Notes: generated by a model from the letters alone, not told the origin. A stretch of DNA of 64,000 nucleotides from Caballeronia arationis (GCF_001544975.2 NZ_FCOG02000016.1:62001-126000), one strand, 5' to 3'; shown: positions 8,179-16,656, counted from the stretch's first letter. Translations and numbers: made by a program.

Positions 8179-9378
8179 TTATTGGCGTGCGGCGGCGACG
8201 GCGCTGACGATCTTGTCGGCGGCATCGGCGAGGTTTTCTGCGGGGATGATCGTGAGGCCGGATGTGCGGAGGATTTCCCGGCCGGCGTCGACGTTCGTGC
8301 CGGCGAGCCGCACGACGAGCGGCACGTGCAGGTTCACCTCGCGCGCCGCCGCGACCACGCCCTGCGCGATCACGTCACAGCGCATGATGCCGCCGAAGAT
8401 GTTGACCAGAATCCCTTCGACTTTCGGATCGCGCAGGATCAGCTTGAACGCCGTCGAGACACGTTCCTGCGTCGCGCCGCCGCCGACGTCGAGAAAATTC
8501 GCCGGCTCGCCGCCGTAGAGCTTGATGATGTCCATCGTCGCCATCGCGAGGCCGGCACCGTTCACCATGCAGCCGATATTGCCGTCGAGCTTCACGTAGT
8601 TCAGGCCGTGCTTCGCGGCTTCGATTTCAGCGGGCTCCTCTTCGTCTTCGTCGCGCAACGCTTCGATGTCGGGATGGCGGAAGAGGGCGTTGTCGTCGAA
8701 ATTGAGCTTGGCGTCGAGCGCGATCACGCTGCCTTCGCCCGTAACGACCAGCGGATTGACCTCGACGATCGATGCATCCAGATCGACGAATGCCTGATAC
8801 AGCGCCGCGATGAACTTCGACGCCGCGCCGACCTGCTTGCCCGTCAGACCGAGTCCGAACGCGACCTGGCGCGCGTGGAACGGCTGCAAGCCGGTAGCCG
8901 GATCGATTGCGACCTTAAGAATTTTCTCGGGCGAATGATGAGCGACTTCCTCGATTTCCATTCCGCCTTCGGTCGAAGCCATGATCGTGATGCGCGACGT
9001 GGCGCGATCGACGAGCATGCCGAGATACAGCTCGCGCGCGATGTCGCAGCCTTCTTCGACATATAGCCGCTTCACTTCCTTGCCGGCCGGGCCGGTCTGC
9101 TTCGTCACCAGCACCGACGACAGCATTTGCTGCGCATTCGCGCGCACGTCCTCGACCGACTTCAGCACTCGCACGCCGCCTTTGCCGCCGGGATCATTGG
9201 TGAAACGTCCGGCGCCGCGTCCGCCCGCGTGAATCTGCGATTTCACGACCCACACCGGCCCGCCGAGCGCGTTGGCCGCATCGGCGGCTTCCTGCGCCGA
9301 AAACGCGACCCGCCCCTCTGGCACCGCCACGCCGTACTGCCGCAGTAGAGCCTTCGCCTGATACTCGTGAATATTCAT
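8179..9378 (-). CDS. Succinyl-CoA synthetase beta-like acid-CoA ligase subunit (paralogue)
   Basis: A 399-residue beta subunit with an N-terminal ATP-grasp domain ([24 protein letters not shown]) and a C-terminal CoA-ligase domain ([32 protein letters not shown]). I chose ATG 9378 because GGAG lies 6 bases upstream and the family begins MNIHEYQ. From memory, the stretches [11 protein letters not shown] and [10 protein letters not shown] look more like alphaproteobacterial SucC than the usual Burkholderia form, which hints at transfer. It has a palindromic element about 120 bases upstream. With the alpha subunit it should catalyse ATP-dependent thioester formation; the acid substrate is uncertain. 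Confidence 0.88.
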   Translation of the reverse strand: MNIHEYQAKALLRQYGVAVPEGRVAFSAQEAADAANALGGPVWVVKSQIHAGGRGAGRFTNDPGGKGGVRVLKSVEDVRANAQQMLSSVLVTKQTGPAGKEVKRLYVEEGCDIARELYLGMLVDRATSRITIMASTEGGMEIEEVAHHSPEKILKVAIDPATGLQPFHARQVAFGLGLTGKQVGAASKFIAALYQAFVDLDASIVEVNPLVVTGEGSVIALDAKLNFDDNALFRHPDIEALRDEDEEEPAEIEAAKHGLNYVKLDGNIGCMVNGAGLAMATMDIIKLYGGEPANFLDVGGGATQERVSTAFKLILRDPKVEGILVNIFGGIMRCDVIAQGVVAAAREVNLHVPLVVRLAGTNVDAGREILRTSGLTIIPAENLADAADKIVSAVAAARQ

Positions 9379-9500
9379 TGCGTCTCCTGTCGGCCAGATT
9401 GGGCGCGTAAGCGCGAATCTGGCCCCGTGCAAGATGGTTGCAAATCCTCTGATGGGAATGAAGCGCCAAGCGATGATGGGCCAAAGTTAAGCGCTGAAAT

Positions 9501-9514
9501 ATGATATATCACAT
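9501..9514 (-). promoter_or_regulatory. Putative GntR operator, copy 3 (before sucC-like)
   Basis: ATGATATATCACAT contains the perfect palindrome TGATATATCA (9502-9511) and shares the ATATCA core with the other three elements. It lies 123 bases before the sucC-like start on the minus strand. Confidence 0.5.
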
Positions 9515-9612
9515 TTTACGGCGACGAAAAGCGCGATTTGGCTGGATGCGACGATGCAGGAAGTAAGCAGCAGTTTAAAGACCGATCGATGCGGATTACG
9601 CACAAACGACTT

Positions 9613-9626
9613 ATGCTGCAATGCAG
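9613..9626. repeat. Palindromic repeat ATGCTGCAATGCAG, copy a
   Basis: An 11-bp dyad (CTGCAATGCAG) inside a 14-base sequence repeated at 9670 with one change at the centre. It may be an operator for an unidentified dimeric regulator. Confidence 0.5.
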
Positions 9627-9669
9627 AATACAACGGCGCGGAATCATTGACTATCAAGCGTTTCAAGCA

Positions 9670-9683
9670 ATGCTGCATTGCAG
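9670..9683. repeat. Palindromic repeat ATGCTGCATTGCAG, copy b
   Basis: The second copy of the 14-base element, 57 bases from copy a, differing only at the central base. Two nearly identical dyads upstream of frc suggest cooperative binding or looping. Confidence 0.5.
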
Positions 9684-9735
9684 TACAGGGTTTCCGAGAT
9701 GGCCTGAACGCTTGACTAATACTGTGTGTGGAATA

Positions 9736-9748
9736 TTGTATATCACAA
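9736..9748 (+). promoter_or_regulatory. Putative GntR operator, copy 4 (before frc)
   Basis: TTGTATATCACAA differs from copy 1 by one base (CACAA for CAGAA) and is the more symmetrical form, as both ends read TTGT/ACAA. It lies 102 bases before the frc start. Confidence 0.6.
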
Positions 9749-9850
9749 CGAACGACGGCCGCCGAAGCGGGCTGCTGTCCCGAGTGCCCAAACGAAGGGC
9801 GCACGCGATCGACATATATAGAACGGATACGAAACGAAAGGGAGACGGCA

Positions 9851-11098
9851 ATGGGCAAGGCACTGGATGGTGTGCGCATCCTCGATTTCACGCACGTTCA
9901 ATCGGGTCCGACCTGCACGCAGTTGCTCGCGTGGTTCGGTGCGGACGTGATCAAGGTCGAACGCGCGGGCGCGGGCGATATCACGCGGGAGCAGCTGCGC
10001 GATATTCCCGACGCGGACAGCCTCTACTTCACGATGCTCAACCACAACAAGCGCTCGGTCACGATCGACACCAAGAACCCGGAAGGCAAGAAGGTTCTTG
10101 AAGCGCTGATCAAGAAGTGCGACGTGATGGTCGAAAACTTCGCGCCCGGCGCGCTCGACCGAATGGGCTTCACGTGGGAGCGCATCCAGGAACTGAATCC
10201 GGCGATGATCGTCGCGTCGGTGAAGGGGTTCGGCCCGGGACCTTACGAAGACTGCAAGGTCTACGAGAACGTTGCGCAATGCGCAGGCGGCGCGGCTTCG
10301 ACGACCGGTTTCGACGACGGCCCGCCCGTCGTGTCCGGCGCGCAGATCGGTGATTCGGGTACGGGGCTGCACCTGGCGCTCGGAATCGTTGCGGCGCTTT
10401 ATCAGCGCAAGACCACCGGACGCGGCCAGAAAGTGCTCGCCGCGATGCAGGACGGCGTGCTCAACCTTTGCCGCGTGAAGCTGCGCGACCAGCAGCGGCT
10501 CGAACGCACGGGCGTGATGAAGGAATATCCGCAATACCCGAACGGCACCTTCGGCGACGCCGTGCCGCGCGCGGGCAACGCGTCGGGCGGCGGCCAGCCG
10601 GGCTGGATACTGAAGTGCAAGGGCTGGGAAACCGATCCAAACGCGTACATCTACTTCATCACGCAGGCGCCGGTCTGGGGCGAAATCTGCAAGGTGATCG
10701 GCCGGGAAGAGTGGATCGATCACCCCGACTACAAGACGGCTGCCGCGCGGCTGCCGCACCTGAAGGACATCTTCGCTGAAGTCGAGCGCTGGACGATGTC
10801 GAAGACCAAGTTCCAGGCGATGGAAATCCTCAACAAGCACGACATTCCGTGCGGCCCGATCCTGTCGATGAAAGAGATCGCCGAGGACGAGTCGCTGCGC
10901 AAGACGGGGACGATCGTCGAAGTCGATCATCCGGTGCGCGGCAAGTACCTGACGGTCGGCAATCCGATCAAGCTCTCCGACAGCCCGACCGACGTCACGC
11001 GCTCGCCGCTGCTCGGCGAGCACACCGACGAAGTGATGGCCGAGCTCGGCTACAACGCCGACCAGATCGCCACGCTGAAGGCGCTCGGCGCGATCTGA
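9851..11098 (+). CDS. frc: Formyl-CoA:oxalate CoA-transferase
   Basis: A 415-residue class III CoA-transferase, the length of E. coli YfdW and close to Oxalobacter Frc. It opens with [22 protein letters not shown] and has the catalytic Asp at residue 168 in [11 protein letters not shown], matching Asp169 of the family. The glycine-rich loop SGGGQPGW and the following WILKCKG are typical of formyl-CoA transferases. It moves CoA from formyl-CoA (or another donor) to oxalate, giving oxalyl-CoA in the cytoplasm. GGGAGACGGCA precedes the ATG. The usual partner, oxalyl-CoA decarboxylase, is not in the window, which makes an alternative fate of oxalyl-CoA (see PanE-like gene) worth testing. Confidence 0.93.
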   Translation: MGKALDGVRILDFTHVQSGPTCTQLLAWFGADVIKVERAGAGDITREQLRDIPDADSLYFTMLNHNKRSVTIDTKNPEGKKVLEALIKKCDVMVENFAPGALDRMGFTWERIQELNPAMIVASVKGFGPGPYEDCKVYENVAQCAGGAASTTGFDDGPPVVSGAQIGDSGTGLHLALGIVAALYQRKTTGRGQKVLAAMQDGVLNLCRVKLRDQQRLERTGVMKEYPQYPNGTFGDAVPRAGNASGGGQPGWILKCKGWETDPNAYIYFITQAPVWGEICKVIGREEWIDHPDYKTAAARLPHLKDIFAEVERWTMSKTKFQAMEILNKHDIPCGPILSMKEIAEDESLRKTGTIVEVDHPVRGKYLTVGNPIKLSDSPTDVTRSPLLGEHTDEVMAELGYNADQIATLKALGAI

Positions 11099-11109
11099 CC
11101 AGGAAGCCT

Positions 11110-11136
11110 GCGCGCGCCGGCATGCATGCTGGCGCG
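11110..11136. other. Inverted repeat between frc and the FAH-family gene
   Basis: GCGCGCCGGCATG and CATGCTGGCGCGC form a 13-bp stem with one mismatch and almost no loop. There is no T run, so it is more likely an mRNA-processing or partial termination element than a full terminator. Confidence 0.45.
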
Positions 11137-11166
11137 CCCCACATACACTTTCAAGGAAAAAGCTTC

Positions 11167-11946
11167 GTGACCAACTGGATCCGTTTTCGCGATGCCGATG
11201 GCCGCATCGGCTTCGGCACGCTCGATCAGCACGCACTCCGCGTCCTTCAATACGACGGCGCGCTTTTCGAAAAGCCCAAGCCCACCAATAACTCGTTTGC
11301 GCTCAGCGAAGTGACGCTGCTCGCGCCCTGCCAGCCGAGCAAGGTCGTGGCGCTCTGGAACAACTTCTACGCGCTGTCGCAGAAACTCGACAAGGCACCG
11401 CCGAAGCACCCGCTCTTTCTGATCAAGCCGCCGATGTCGGTGATCGGGCCGGAAGCGGACATTCGCCGCCCGAAGAGCTATCAGGGCAAGATCGCCTACG
11501 AAGGCGAACTCGGCATCGTGATCGGCAGGACGTGCAGCAACGCGAGCGTCGAGGAAGCGGAAAGCGCGATCTTCGGCTACACCTGCGTGAACGACGTCAC
11601 GGCGATCGAGTTGCTGCAGGAAGATCCCAACTTCGCGCAATGGTGCCGCTCGAAGGGCTTCGACACGTTCAGTTGCCTCGGACCGACGATCGCCACCGGC
11701 TTCGACTGGCGCTCCGCGCACGTCGTCACGACGCTCGACGGCGTCGAGCGCCAGAACTATCCGCTCGACGACATGATCTTCTCGCCCGCCGAGCAGGTCG
11801 CGATGGTCTCCGCCGACATGACACTCGTGCCCGGCGACGTGATCATGTGCGGCACGTCGATCGGCGTTGGCTCGATCAAGGACGGCTCGACCGTCGATGT
11901 GACGATCGAAGGAATCGGCAAGCTCTCCAACCGGCTGGCGGCATAG
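11167..11946 (+). CDS. Fumarylacetoacetate hydrolase-family protein
   Basis: A 259-residue FAH-fold enzyme, a family of metal-dependent hydrolases, decarboxylases and isomerases acting on beta-diketo or 2-oxo acids. The metal-binding core is visible (YEGELGIVIGR with the acidic ligands, then FGYTCVNDVTA), as is the C-terminal GDVIMCGTSIGVGS loop. I chose GTG 11167 because AAGGAA lies 8 bases upstream and the protein then begins VTNWIRFRD, as relatives do. It follows frc by 68 bases, probably in one transcript. A role on oxaloacetate-like or other C4 acids in the oxalate module is conceivable but not shown. Confidence 0.88.
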   Translation: MTNWIRFRDADGRIGFGTLDQHALRVLQYDGALFEKPKPTNNSFALSEVTLLAPCQPSKVVALWNNFYALSQKLDKAPPKHPLFLIKPPMSVIGPEADIRRPKSYQGKIAYEGELGIVIGRTCSNASVEEAESAIFGYTCVNDVTAIELLQEDPNFAQWCRSKGFDTFSCLGPTIATGFDWRSAHVVTTLDGVERQNYPLDDMIFSPAEQVAMVSADMTLVPGDVIMCGTSIGVGSIKDGSTVDVTIEGIGKLSNRLAA

Positions 11947-11962
11947 CGCGCGGGGAGGCGCC

Positions 11963-12694
11963 ATGTTCGACGCCCTCGACGGCGCGCTCTGCGTGCTGGC
12001 AGTCGTCGCGATGATGGAGGCGCTGCGCGCGACCGGCGGCATCTCGGCGGCGCGCCGGCGTGTGCTGTGGGAAATCGGCGCGATGGGCGCGGGCATCGTG
12101 CTCGCGCATGCGGCGAGCGGCAGCGCCACAGCCGTGTTGTCGATGATCGTCGCACTCGGTATCGCGGGCGGCGCGGCGGCGGTATGCGCGCGCTTCAGGA
12201 TCGATCGCGCACCGCGCCTCTCTTGCCTGCACGGCATGATCGCCGCGGCGGCGCTCGCTTCGACGCCCTTCGCGAAACCGGACGAACCGGTCGCGGCGCT
12301 GATCGGCGGGAGCGTTGCGCTCGCTGGCGTCGCGCTGGTCTCGCGACTGCGCTTCGCGGTCAGGGACGCGTCGCTCGCAAGCTCGCTTCACTTCGCCTGC
12401 GCGGGCGTGTGTGCCGTGATCGGCTATGCGGCCGGGCGGGAGGCTGGCGCGCTCGCAGTGGTGATCGTGAGCGCGACGGCCGCGCTGATCTCCTCTCATC
12501 TGACGATGGCGCTCGCTGGCCCGGCGTGGCCTGGGCTCGTATCGACGCTCAATGGTTTCGCGGCGTGTTCGGTGGTCGCGGTCGGAATCTTCGCAGGCAG
12601 CGGTGCATTGCTCGTGACGGGCATCGCGCTCGCGATCGGCTGCGCGGCGTCGCACGCGAGCGCGATGCAATCGCGTGCGAGCTATTCGAAGTAG
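11963..12694 (+). CDS. Orphan membrane protein resembling the PntB membrane domain
   Basis: A 243-residue, very hydrophobic protein with roughly eight membrane helices. The order of its segments recalls the membrane domain of the NAD(P) transhydrogenase beta subunit: PRLSCLHGMIAA corresponds to the PELVAILHSFVG region, and PGLVSTLNGFAACSVVAVG with LLVTGIALAIGCA corresponds to VSMLNSYSGWAAAA and LIVTGALVGSSGA. The soluble NADP-binding domain III is absent and no PntA partner is nearby. GGGGAGG precedes the ATG, and the gene follows the FAH-family gene by 16 bases. The relationship is my own alignment by eye; function could be a proton or substrate channel and is unknown. Confidence 0.65.
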   Translation: MFDALDGALCVLAVVAMMEALRATGGISAARRRVLWEIGAMGAGIVLAHAASGSATAVLSMIVALGIAGGAAAVCARFRIDRAPRLSCLHGMIAAAALASTPFAKPDEPVAALIGGSVALAGVALVSRLRFAVRDASLASSLHFACAGVCAVIGYAAGREAGALAVVIVSATAALISSHLTMALAGPAWPGLVSTLNGFAACSVVAVGIFAGSGALLVTGIALAIGCAASHASAMQSRASYSK

Positions 12695-12713
12695 TCGAGC
12701 CTGGCAAGCAAAC

Positions 12714-12750
12714 AAAACGGCGGTTCGCCTTGCAGCGGACCGCCGTTTTT
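12714..12750 (+). terminator. Rho-independent terminator of the frc unit
   Basis: AAAACGGCGGT pairs with ACCGCCGTTTT, followed by one more T, 20 bases after the membrane-protein stop. It marks the end of the frc transcript and also faces the convergent CsbD-like gene. Confidence 0.85.
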
Positions 12751-12787
12751 ACATGCGACGCGTGTCTTCGACGCGCCCGGCCTTCGC

Positions 12788-13042
12788 TCAGCGATCGCGG
12801 TTCCATAGCGCGCCGAGCACGAAGCCGACAGCGGCCGCGATCAGAACACCGTTGATCGGCTGGCTGACGACGGCGGATCGCACGTTGTCGATGGTCTGGC
12901 CGTAGCTCTGCTGGAGCGATCCCAACGCCTGGCGCGCCTTGCCTTCCGCTTGCGTCGAGGCATCGCCGGTAATCGCGCCGACTGCGTCCTGCACCTTGCC
13001 CACGACGGTCTGCGCCGCGCCTTCTACCTGATCCTGCACCAT
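12788..13042 (-). CDS. CsbD-like small stress protein, 84 aa
   Basis: An 84-residue protein. The N-terminal half (DQVEGAAQTVVGKVQDAVGAITGD, with EGKARQALG) is the CsbD-like helical repeat found in many general-stress proteins. The C-terminus adds a short hydrophobic segment, NGVLIAAAVGFVLGALW, so it may sit at the membrane through one helix, as in DUF883/ElaB-type proteins. A GGGAGGCACC ribosome site precedes the ATG. The molecular role of the family is not known; expression is usually stress-induced. Confidence 0.82.
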   Translation of the reverse strand: MVQDQVEGAAQTVVGKVQDAVGAITGDASTQAEGKARQALGSLQQSYGQTIDNVRSAVVSQPINGVLIAAAVGFVLGALWNRDR

Positions 13043-13192
13043 GGTGCCTCCCGTTCGAATTGAATCGTGTGAATCGAATCCTCAGAGGACTCGACCGAAG
13101 ATTCCGGCGTGACCGGAACGCTAGGTGCAGCACGCTTTGTGCCCAGCACGGGTGCTCGCAGATTCTGTCGGGCGGCGCCTTCCCGCCGGCAA

Positions 13193-13549
13193 TCAGGCCG
13201 CGCCGATCAGCCGTACCACCGCGGCGAGCAGGTCGTCGATGGAAAGCGGCTTGCGGTGAAACTCAAGCGCCGCGTGCTCGATCTGCGGCGCCTTCGCGGC
13301 CGCGCTCATCAGCACCACGGGCACTTGCGAGAGCGTGTCGTCGCGGGAGAGTTCGCGGATCAGCGCGACGCCGTCCATCTTCGGCATCATCCAGTCGGTG
13401 ATGATCAGATCGGGCACGTGGCGGCGCGCGGATTCGAGCGCCGCAGCGCCGTTGGAGGCCGTGACGACTTCGTAGCCTTCCATCTGCAGCACGAGGCGCC
13501 AGGTGGTCAGGATGTCGAATTCGTCGTCGACGACAAGAATGTTCTTCAT
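13193..13549 (-). CDS. Single-domain response regulator (receiver) coupled to a KaiC-like ATPase
   Basis: A 118-residue protein that is only a CheY-like receiver domain. It has the acidic pair in VVDDEFD, the phospho-acceptor Asp in LIITDWMMPKMDG, Ser in place of Thr at LMSAAA, and the conserved Lys in HRKPLS. It lacks any output domain, so it must act on a partner protein. Its ATG overlaps the stop of the KaiC-like gene (ATGA), so the two are made together and the ATPase is the likely partner. No histidine kinase is nearby. Confidence 0.9.
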   Translation of the reverse strand: MKNILVVDDEFDILTTWRLVLQMEGYEVVTASNGAAALESARRHVPDLIITDWMMPKMDGVALIRELSRDDTLSQVPVVLMSAAAKAPQIEHAALEFHRKPLSIDDLLAAVVRLIGAA

Positions 13550-15057
13550 GTCCGCGTGCCGGAATCGGACACCGAAAGCGACGGGCCGATCGAACCGCGC
13601 CCCGACAAAAGGCCGGTCGCGCCGATGAAGCCTTCGGTCACGTGCAGCCCGCGCTCGTCGATGACGAAGCGGCGGATCGCTGAATCGTGCGCGCTCTCGC
13701 GCTGCTTGATAACCGAGAGCATCCGGTAGAGCCCGGAATTCGCCTCGACATAGCGCAGCAACACGATGTTTTCGGTCATCGCGGAGGCGCGCATCGCCTG
13801 CGTGTGGACCGCGTCGGTATAAAGCGGCAGTTCCTCGGTCAGGAGGGTCGTTACGCCTGCCTGCCGCAGTCGGTGCGTGAGCGCGTTCAGGAACAGGCCG
13901 AAGCGCTCGACGCGGTTCGCCGAGTCGTGAAAACCCTCGATGCCATCCACCACGAGCCGCGACGCGTTCGTGCGCTTCAACACCGCGACGAGTTCGGCGG
14001 CGAGTTCGTCGATCGCGAGTTCCACCGCCGGTTGCCACTGGATCGTGAGCCGGCCGTCCTTCGCGGCGTCCGCGAGCCTGATCGACACGGCCTCGGCCTT
14101 CGCAATCAGCCGCTCCGGCGATTCATAGAAGCCGAAGTACACGCAGCGCTCGCCGCGCTCGACACCCGCTTCGAGAAACTTGAGCCCGAGCAGCGTCTTG
14201 CCGACGCCCGACGGCCCGATCAGCGTCGTGGTCGAGCCCTTGACGACACCGCCGCCCATCATCGCGTCGAATTCGGGCATCCCGAAGGCGAGCCTGGACT
14301 TCAGGTCCGGCGCGCTTTCCATCAGCGACGGACGCGCTTCCAGGCGCGGGAACGTGACGAGTCCGTCGCCGGTGATCTTGAAAAAGTGCTTGCCGAGCAG
14401 ATGGTCGCGGGCGCGCAGCTTGTGTACTTCGATCTCGCGGGCGCGGCGCATGCCGGTGCTGTAGCGGTTCAGCTCGATCAGGCCGTCGACGAGCGTGTGT
14501 TCCGGATGCGGTTCGTTGCCCGACAGCGGCGCGAGGATCACGGTGGTGCAACGTGCGGCAGTGACGAACGCGCTAAGTTCGTGAATGAACTGCGAGAGTT
14601 CCAGCTCGGTCGCGCTGAATTCGCGGGCGCTGCGAAAGCCGTCGATGACCATGAAGCGCGGGCGGTTCGCCTTGATCGTCGAGGCGATCAGCGCGAGGAA
14701 GCCCGAGAGGCCGTCGCGCATCAGCTCGTGATAGCCGGAGACGAAGAGCATGCGGTCGGAGATCGCGTCAGCGTCGTAGAACGAGAGGGCGCGCAGGTGG
14801 CCGAGGAGCTTCGTGTGCGACTCGGCGATCAGCGTGACGTACAGCACCATGTCGCCTTCGGAGACGCGATGAAAGCCGATCTGCGACGAAAGTATGGTCT
14901 TGCCCGCACCCGCCATGCCTTCGATCACGTACAGGCCACCTTCGACCAGCCCGCCGCCGAGGATGTCGTCGAGGCCCGGAATGCCGGTCGTGATGTTGGT
15001 CGCATCGGTTGCGGGCTGGTGAGCCGGCTCCTTCGATGCCGTTTCGTCTTTGATCAT
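13546..15057 (-). CDS. Two-domain KaiC-like RecA-superfamily ATPase
   Basis: A 503-residue protein with two KaiC/RadA-type P-loop domains. The first has TGIPGLDDILGGGL, Walker A GMAGAGKT (residues 47-54) and Walker B FMVIDG. The second has GMPEFDAMMGGGV, Walker A GPSGVGKT (281-288) and Walker B LVVDG. This is the duplicated layout of cyanobacterial KaiC, but there are no KaiA or KaiB genes here. In non-cyanobacteria such proteins pair with receiver or kinase domains in stress or signalling roles. ATG 15057 gives an ordinary N-terminus; the ORF is open for 88 more codons upstream without recognisable domains. It is coupled to the receiver gene downstream. Confidence 0.9.
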   Translation of the reverse strand: MIKDETASKEPAHQPATDATNITTGIPGLDDILGGGLVEGGLYVIEGMAGAGKTILSSQIGFHRVSEGDMVLYVTLIAESHTKLLGHLRALSFYDADAISDRMLFVSGYHELMRDGLSGFLALIASTIKANRPRFMVIDGFRSAREFSATELELSQFIHELSAFVTAARCTTVILAPLSGNEPHPEHTLVDGLIELNRYSTGMRRAREIEVHKLRARDHLLGKHFFKITGDGLVTFPRLEARPSLMESAPDLKSRLAFGMPEFDAMMGGGVVKGSTTTLIGPSGVGKTLLGLKFLEAGVERGERCVYFGFYESPERLIAKAEAVSIRLADAAKDGRLTIQWQPAVELAIDELAAELVAVLKRTNASRLVVDGIEGFHDSANRVERFGLFLNALTHRLRQAGVTTLLTEELPLYTDAVHTQAMRASAMTENIVLLRYVEANSGLYRMLSVIKQRESAHDSAIRRFVIDERGLHVTEGFIGATGLLSGRGSIGPSLSVSDSGTRT

Positions 15058-15915
15058 GAGTGTGTCTTTGTGTGCCAAAGCGCCGTGCGAACGCGAATTA
15101 TGGCCGAGCGGGCGCCGGGTGTCGCGTGGCAATGCGCTTTTGGCAACCAAGGGTGCCGACCACGAGTGATTTGCCGGCCGCTTTTTTGTCCCTGTCGGCG
15201 GCTGTTTGCGCCTTCGGATTCTCGCCCGGCAAGCCCTTCGAAACGCATGCCCAATCTGCGCTGGACGCAGCATTTTCCGCGCCCGCCGGGCTTCACACTT
15301 GTCAACGGCGCGCGCCGCCACGAAGCCGCCCGCGCAGGCATGGCGATTTTGGGATGGCTCTGATGCCTCGCGCGCGCCGTGGATGGTCTTATTACGGTCC
15401 GCCGCGCCGGGGCCAAACGGAACCGCGCTTCATGCACCTTGCCCGCCCATGCACAGGACTTTTGCTCCGAAGGCATGCGGGCTCAGCAATCGACCCGATC
15501 CATGTCCCCGTCCCACCTTGCCGTTCTCACCGCGATGCTCGTTTCCGGCGCGCTTGTCGATATGTCGTCGTCCGGGACCGCCCCGGTCGCGGACCTCAGC
15601 GAGGTCGTCGATACGGGGATTTTTTCCAAAGCCACGCCTTCCGCGGAAGTCGACCGACGCATCGTCGCAACGCCGCGGGAAGCGTCGGCGAGTTTGCGGT
15701 TTTACTCGCGTCTCATCGCTGGCGTCACGCGGAATCGGGAAATACCGCGCTGGATCGCTGGCATCGCGGCGATTCGCTCTAAGTCGCCGGTTAATTCGGA
15801 CATTGCGTGAAACGAAATCCGCAAACTCGTGCCGCACGGTAAAAATCTGGAATTCGACGTTTCAAGTCGCCATAATCTGAAAGAACAGGCATTTCTCTGA
15901 GTAGACGGACACTAA
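15058..15915. other. Long gap with at most one doubtful ORF
   Basis: This 858-base stretch separates the KaiC-like gene from the DUF2968 gene, which diverge. Apart from the doubtful ORF at 15475-15810 I see no gene, strong hairpin or repeat. The last 100 bases before the DUF2968 gene are clearly more A/T-rich and probably hold its promoter. Confidence 0.5.
15475..15810 (+). CDS. Doubtful small ORF, possibly exported
   Basis: A 111-residue frame starting MRAQQSTRSMSPSHLAVLTAML by the ATG at 15475, or at 15502 without a ribosome site. The region LAVLTAMLVSGALVDM is hydrophobic and could be a signal sequence, and third positions are mostly G/C as in real genes nearby. There is no family resemblance and an overlapping frame exists on the other strand, so I would treat it as uncertain. 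Confidence 0.3.
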   Translation: MRAQQSTRSMSPSHLAVLTAMLVSGALVDMSSSGTAPVADLSEVVDTGIFSKATPSAEVDRRIVATPREASASLRFYSRLIAGVTRNREIPRWIAGIAAIRSKSPVNSDIA

Positions 15916-16590
15916 ATGAATTACAGATCGATCTGCGCATGCGCCATGCTGGCGACGGGATTGCTGCATGTCACCGCCGAAGCAATGGCCGCGGGGCCGG
16001 CCAGCAATGCGGCGGCCGACATCGGCGGCCGTCGCGACGTGCTGTCGGGCAGTTCCGACGACGCGCAGCAACAGCTGGCAAGCGGCGATATCGCCGAATT
16101 GCAGCAAATGATTCGCGACGGAAAAGTGCGCGAGTTGCGCACGACATATAACGGCAGTTACGGCGCCAGTCTGCTGTATTACCCGGACGAAATGCTTTAT
16201 TACGTCGCAATGTTTCAGCAAAAGAAATTCTGGCGCGTAATCAAGACTCAAAACGACGCTCGCGCGGAATCGGTATATGCGGATTTCGCGAAATCGACGG
16301 TTCAGCTTTCCGATACCGAATTACGCCGCATCAAGCTGGAAGCGGAAAAGGCCTACGCGGACCGTCTGATCGCAACGCAGCAAAACCGGGCGAACCGCCT
16401 GCAGGCGGACCTCGATGTCGCGCGTGCGCAGCAGAGCCAGGTGGCGGACCGTCAGCAGCAGCAACAGGAGGCGATCCGCGAGCTGCGCAACGAGCAGGCG
16501 GCGGCGCAGGCGCAGTTGCGCGCGTTGCAGGCCCGCGTGCAGGATCTGCAGAAGCAGCAGGAAGGCGATCTGCCGAGGCCGGCGAAGTGA
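15916..16590 (+). CDS. DUF2968-family exported protein with C-terminal coiled coil
   Basis: A 224-residue protein with a signal peptide (residues 1-26, ending AEAMAAG). The middle part, with ELQQMIRDGKVRELRTTYNG and YGASLLYYPDEMLYYVAMFQ, resembles the DUF2968 family known mainly from Burkholderia and relatives. The last 80 residues are a Gln/Ala-rich heptad region (QQQQEAIRELRNEQAAAQ), a likely coiled coil. It should be periplasmic. Function is unknown; the coiled coil suggests oligomerisation or an envelope scaffold. The gene stands alone and is followed by a hairpin. Confidence 0.85.
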   Translation: MNYRSICACAMLATGLLHVTAEAMAAGPASNAAADIGGRRDVLSGSSDDAQQQLASGDIAELQQMIRDGKVRELRTTYNGSYGASLLYYPDEMLYYVAMFQQKKFWRVIKTQNDARAESVYADFAKSTVQLSDTELRRIKLEAEKAYADRLIATQQNRANRLQADLDVARAQQSQVADRQQQQQEAIRELRNEQAAAQAQLRALQARVQDLQKQQEGDLPRPAK

Positions 16591-16629
16591 AGCAAATGTG
16601 ACCTGTCGGAAGAGATCCGGGTAGACGAG

Positions 16630-16656
16630 AGCGGCCGCATTGCGGCCGCTTTTCAT
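16630..16656 (+). terminator. Hairpin terminator after DUF2968 gene
   Basis: GAGCGGCCGCA / TGCGGCCGCTTTTC forms a strong stem with a very short loop, followed by TTTTC. It lies about 40 bases beyond the stop. Confidence 0.7.

Larger units (their letters stand above)
9379..9850. promoter_or_regulatory. Divergent control region between sucC-like and frc
   Basis: This 472-base gap carries no convincing gene but several symmetric elements: a TGATATATCA palindrome facing sucC, two copies of ATGCTGCAWTGCAG 57 bases apart, and a TTGTATATCACAA element facing frc. The ribosome site of frc (GGGAGACGGCA) closes the region. This arrangement suggests control of both units by the module's GntR protein plus at least one other factor. 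Confidence 0.7.

Noticed and set aside
7348-9066. Plus-strand frame of 572 codons over the sucCD-like genes
   Set aside because: It spans two real genes on the other strand and shows no domain; a typical shadow frame.
15430-15837. 135-codon minus-strand frame in the KaiC/DUF2968 gap
   Set aside because: Arg-rich shadow of an equally doubtful plus-strand frame; no ribosome site and no family.
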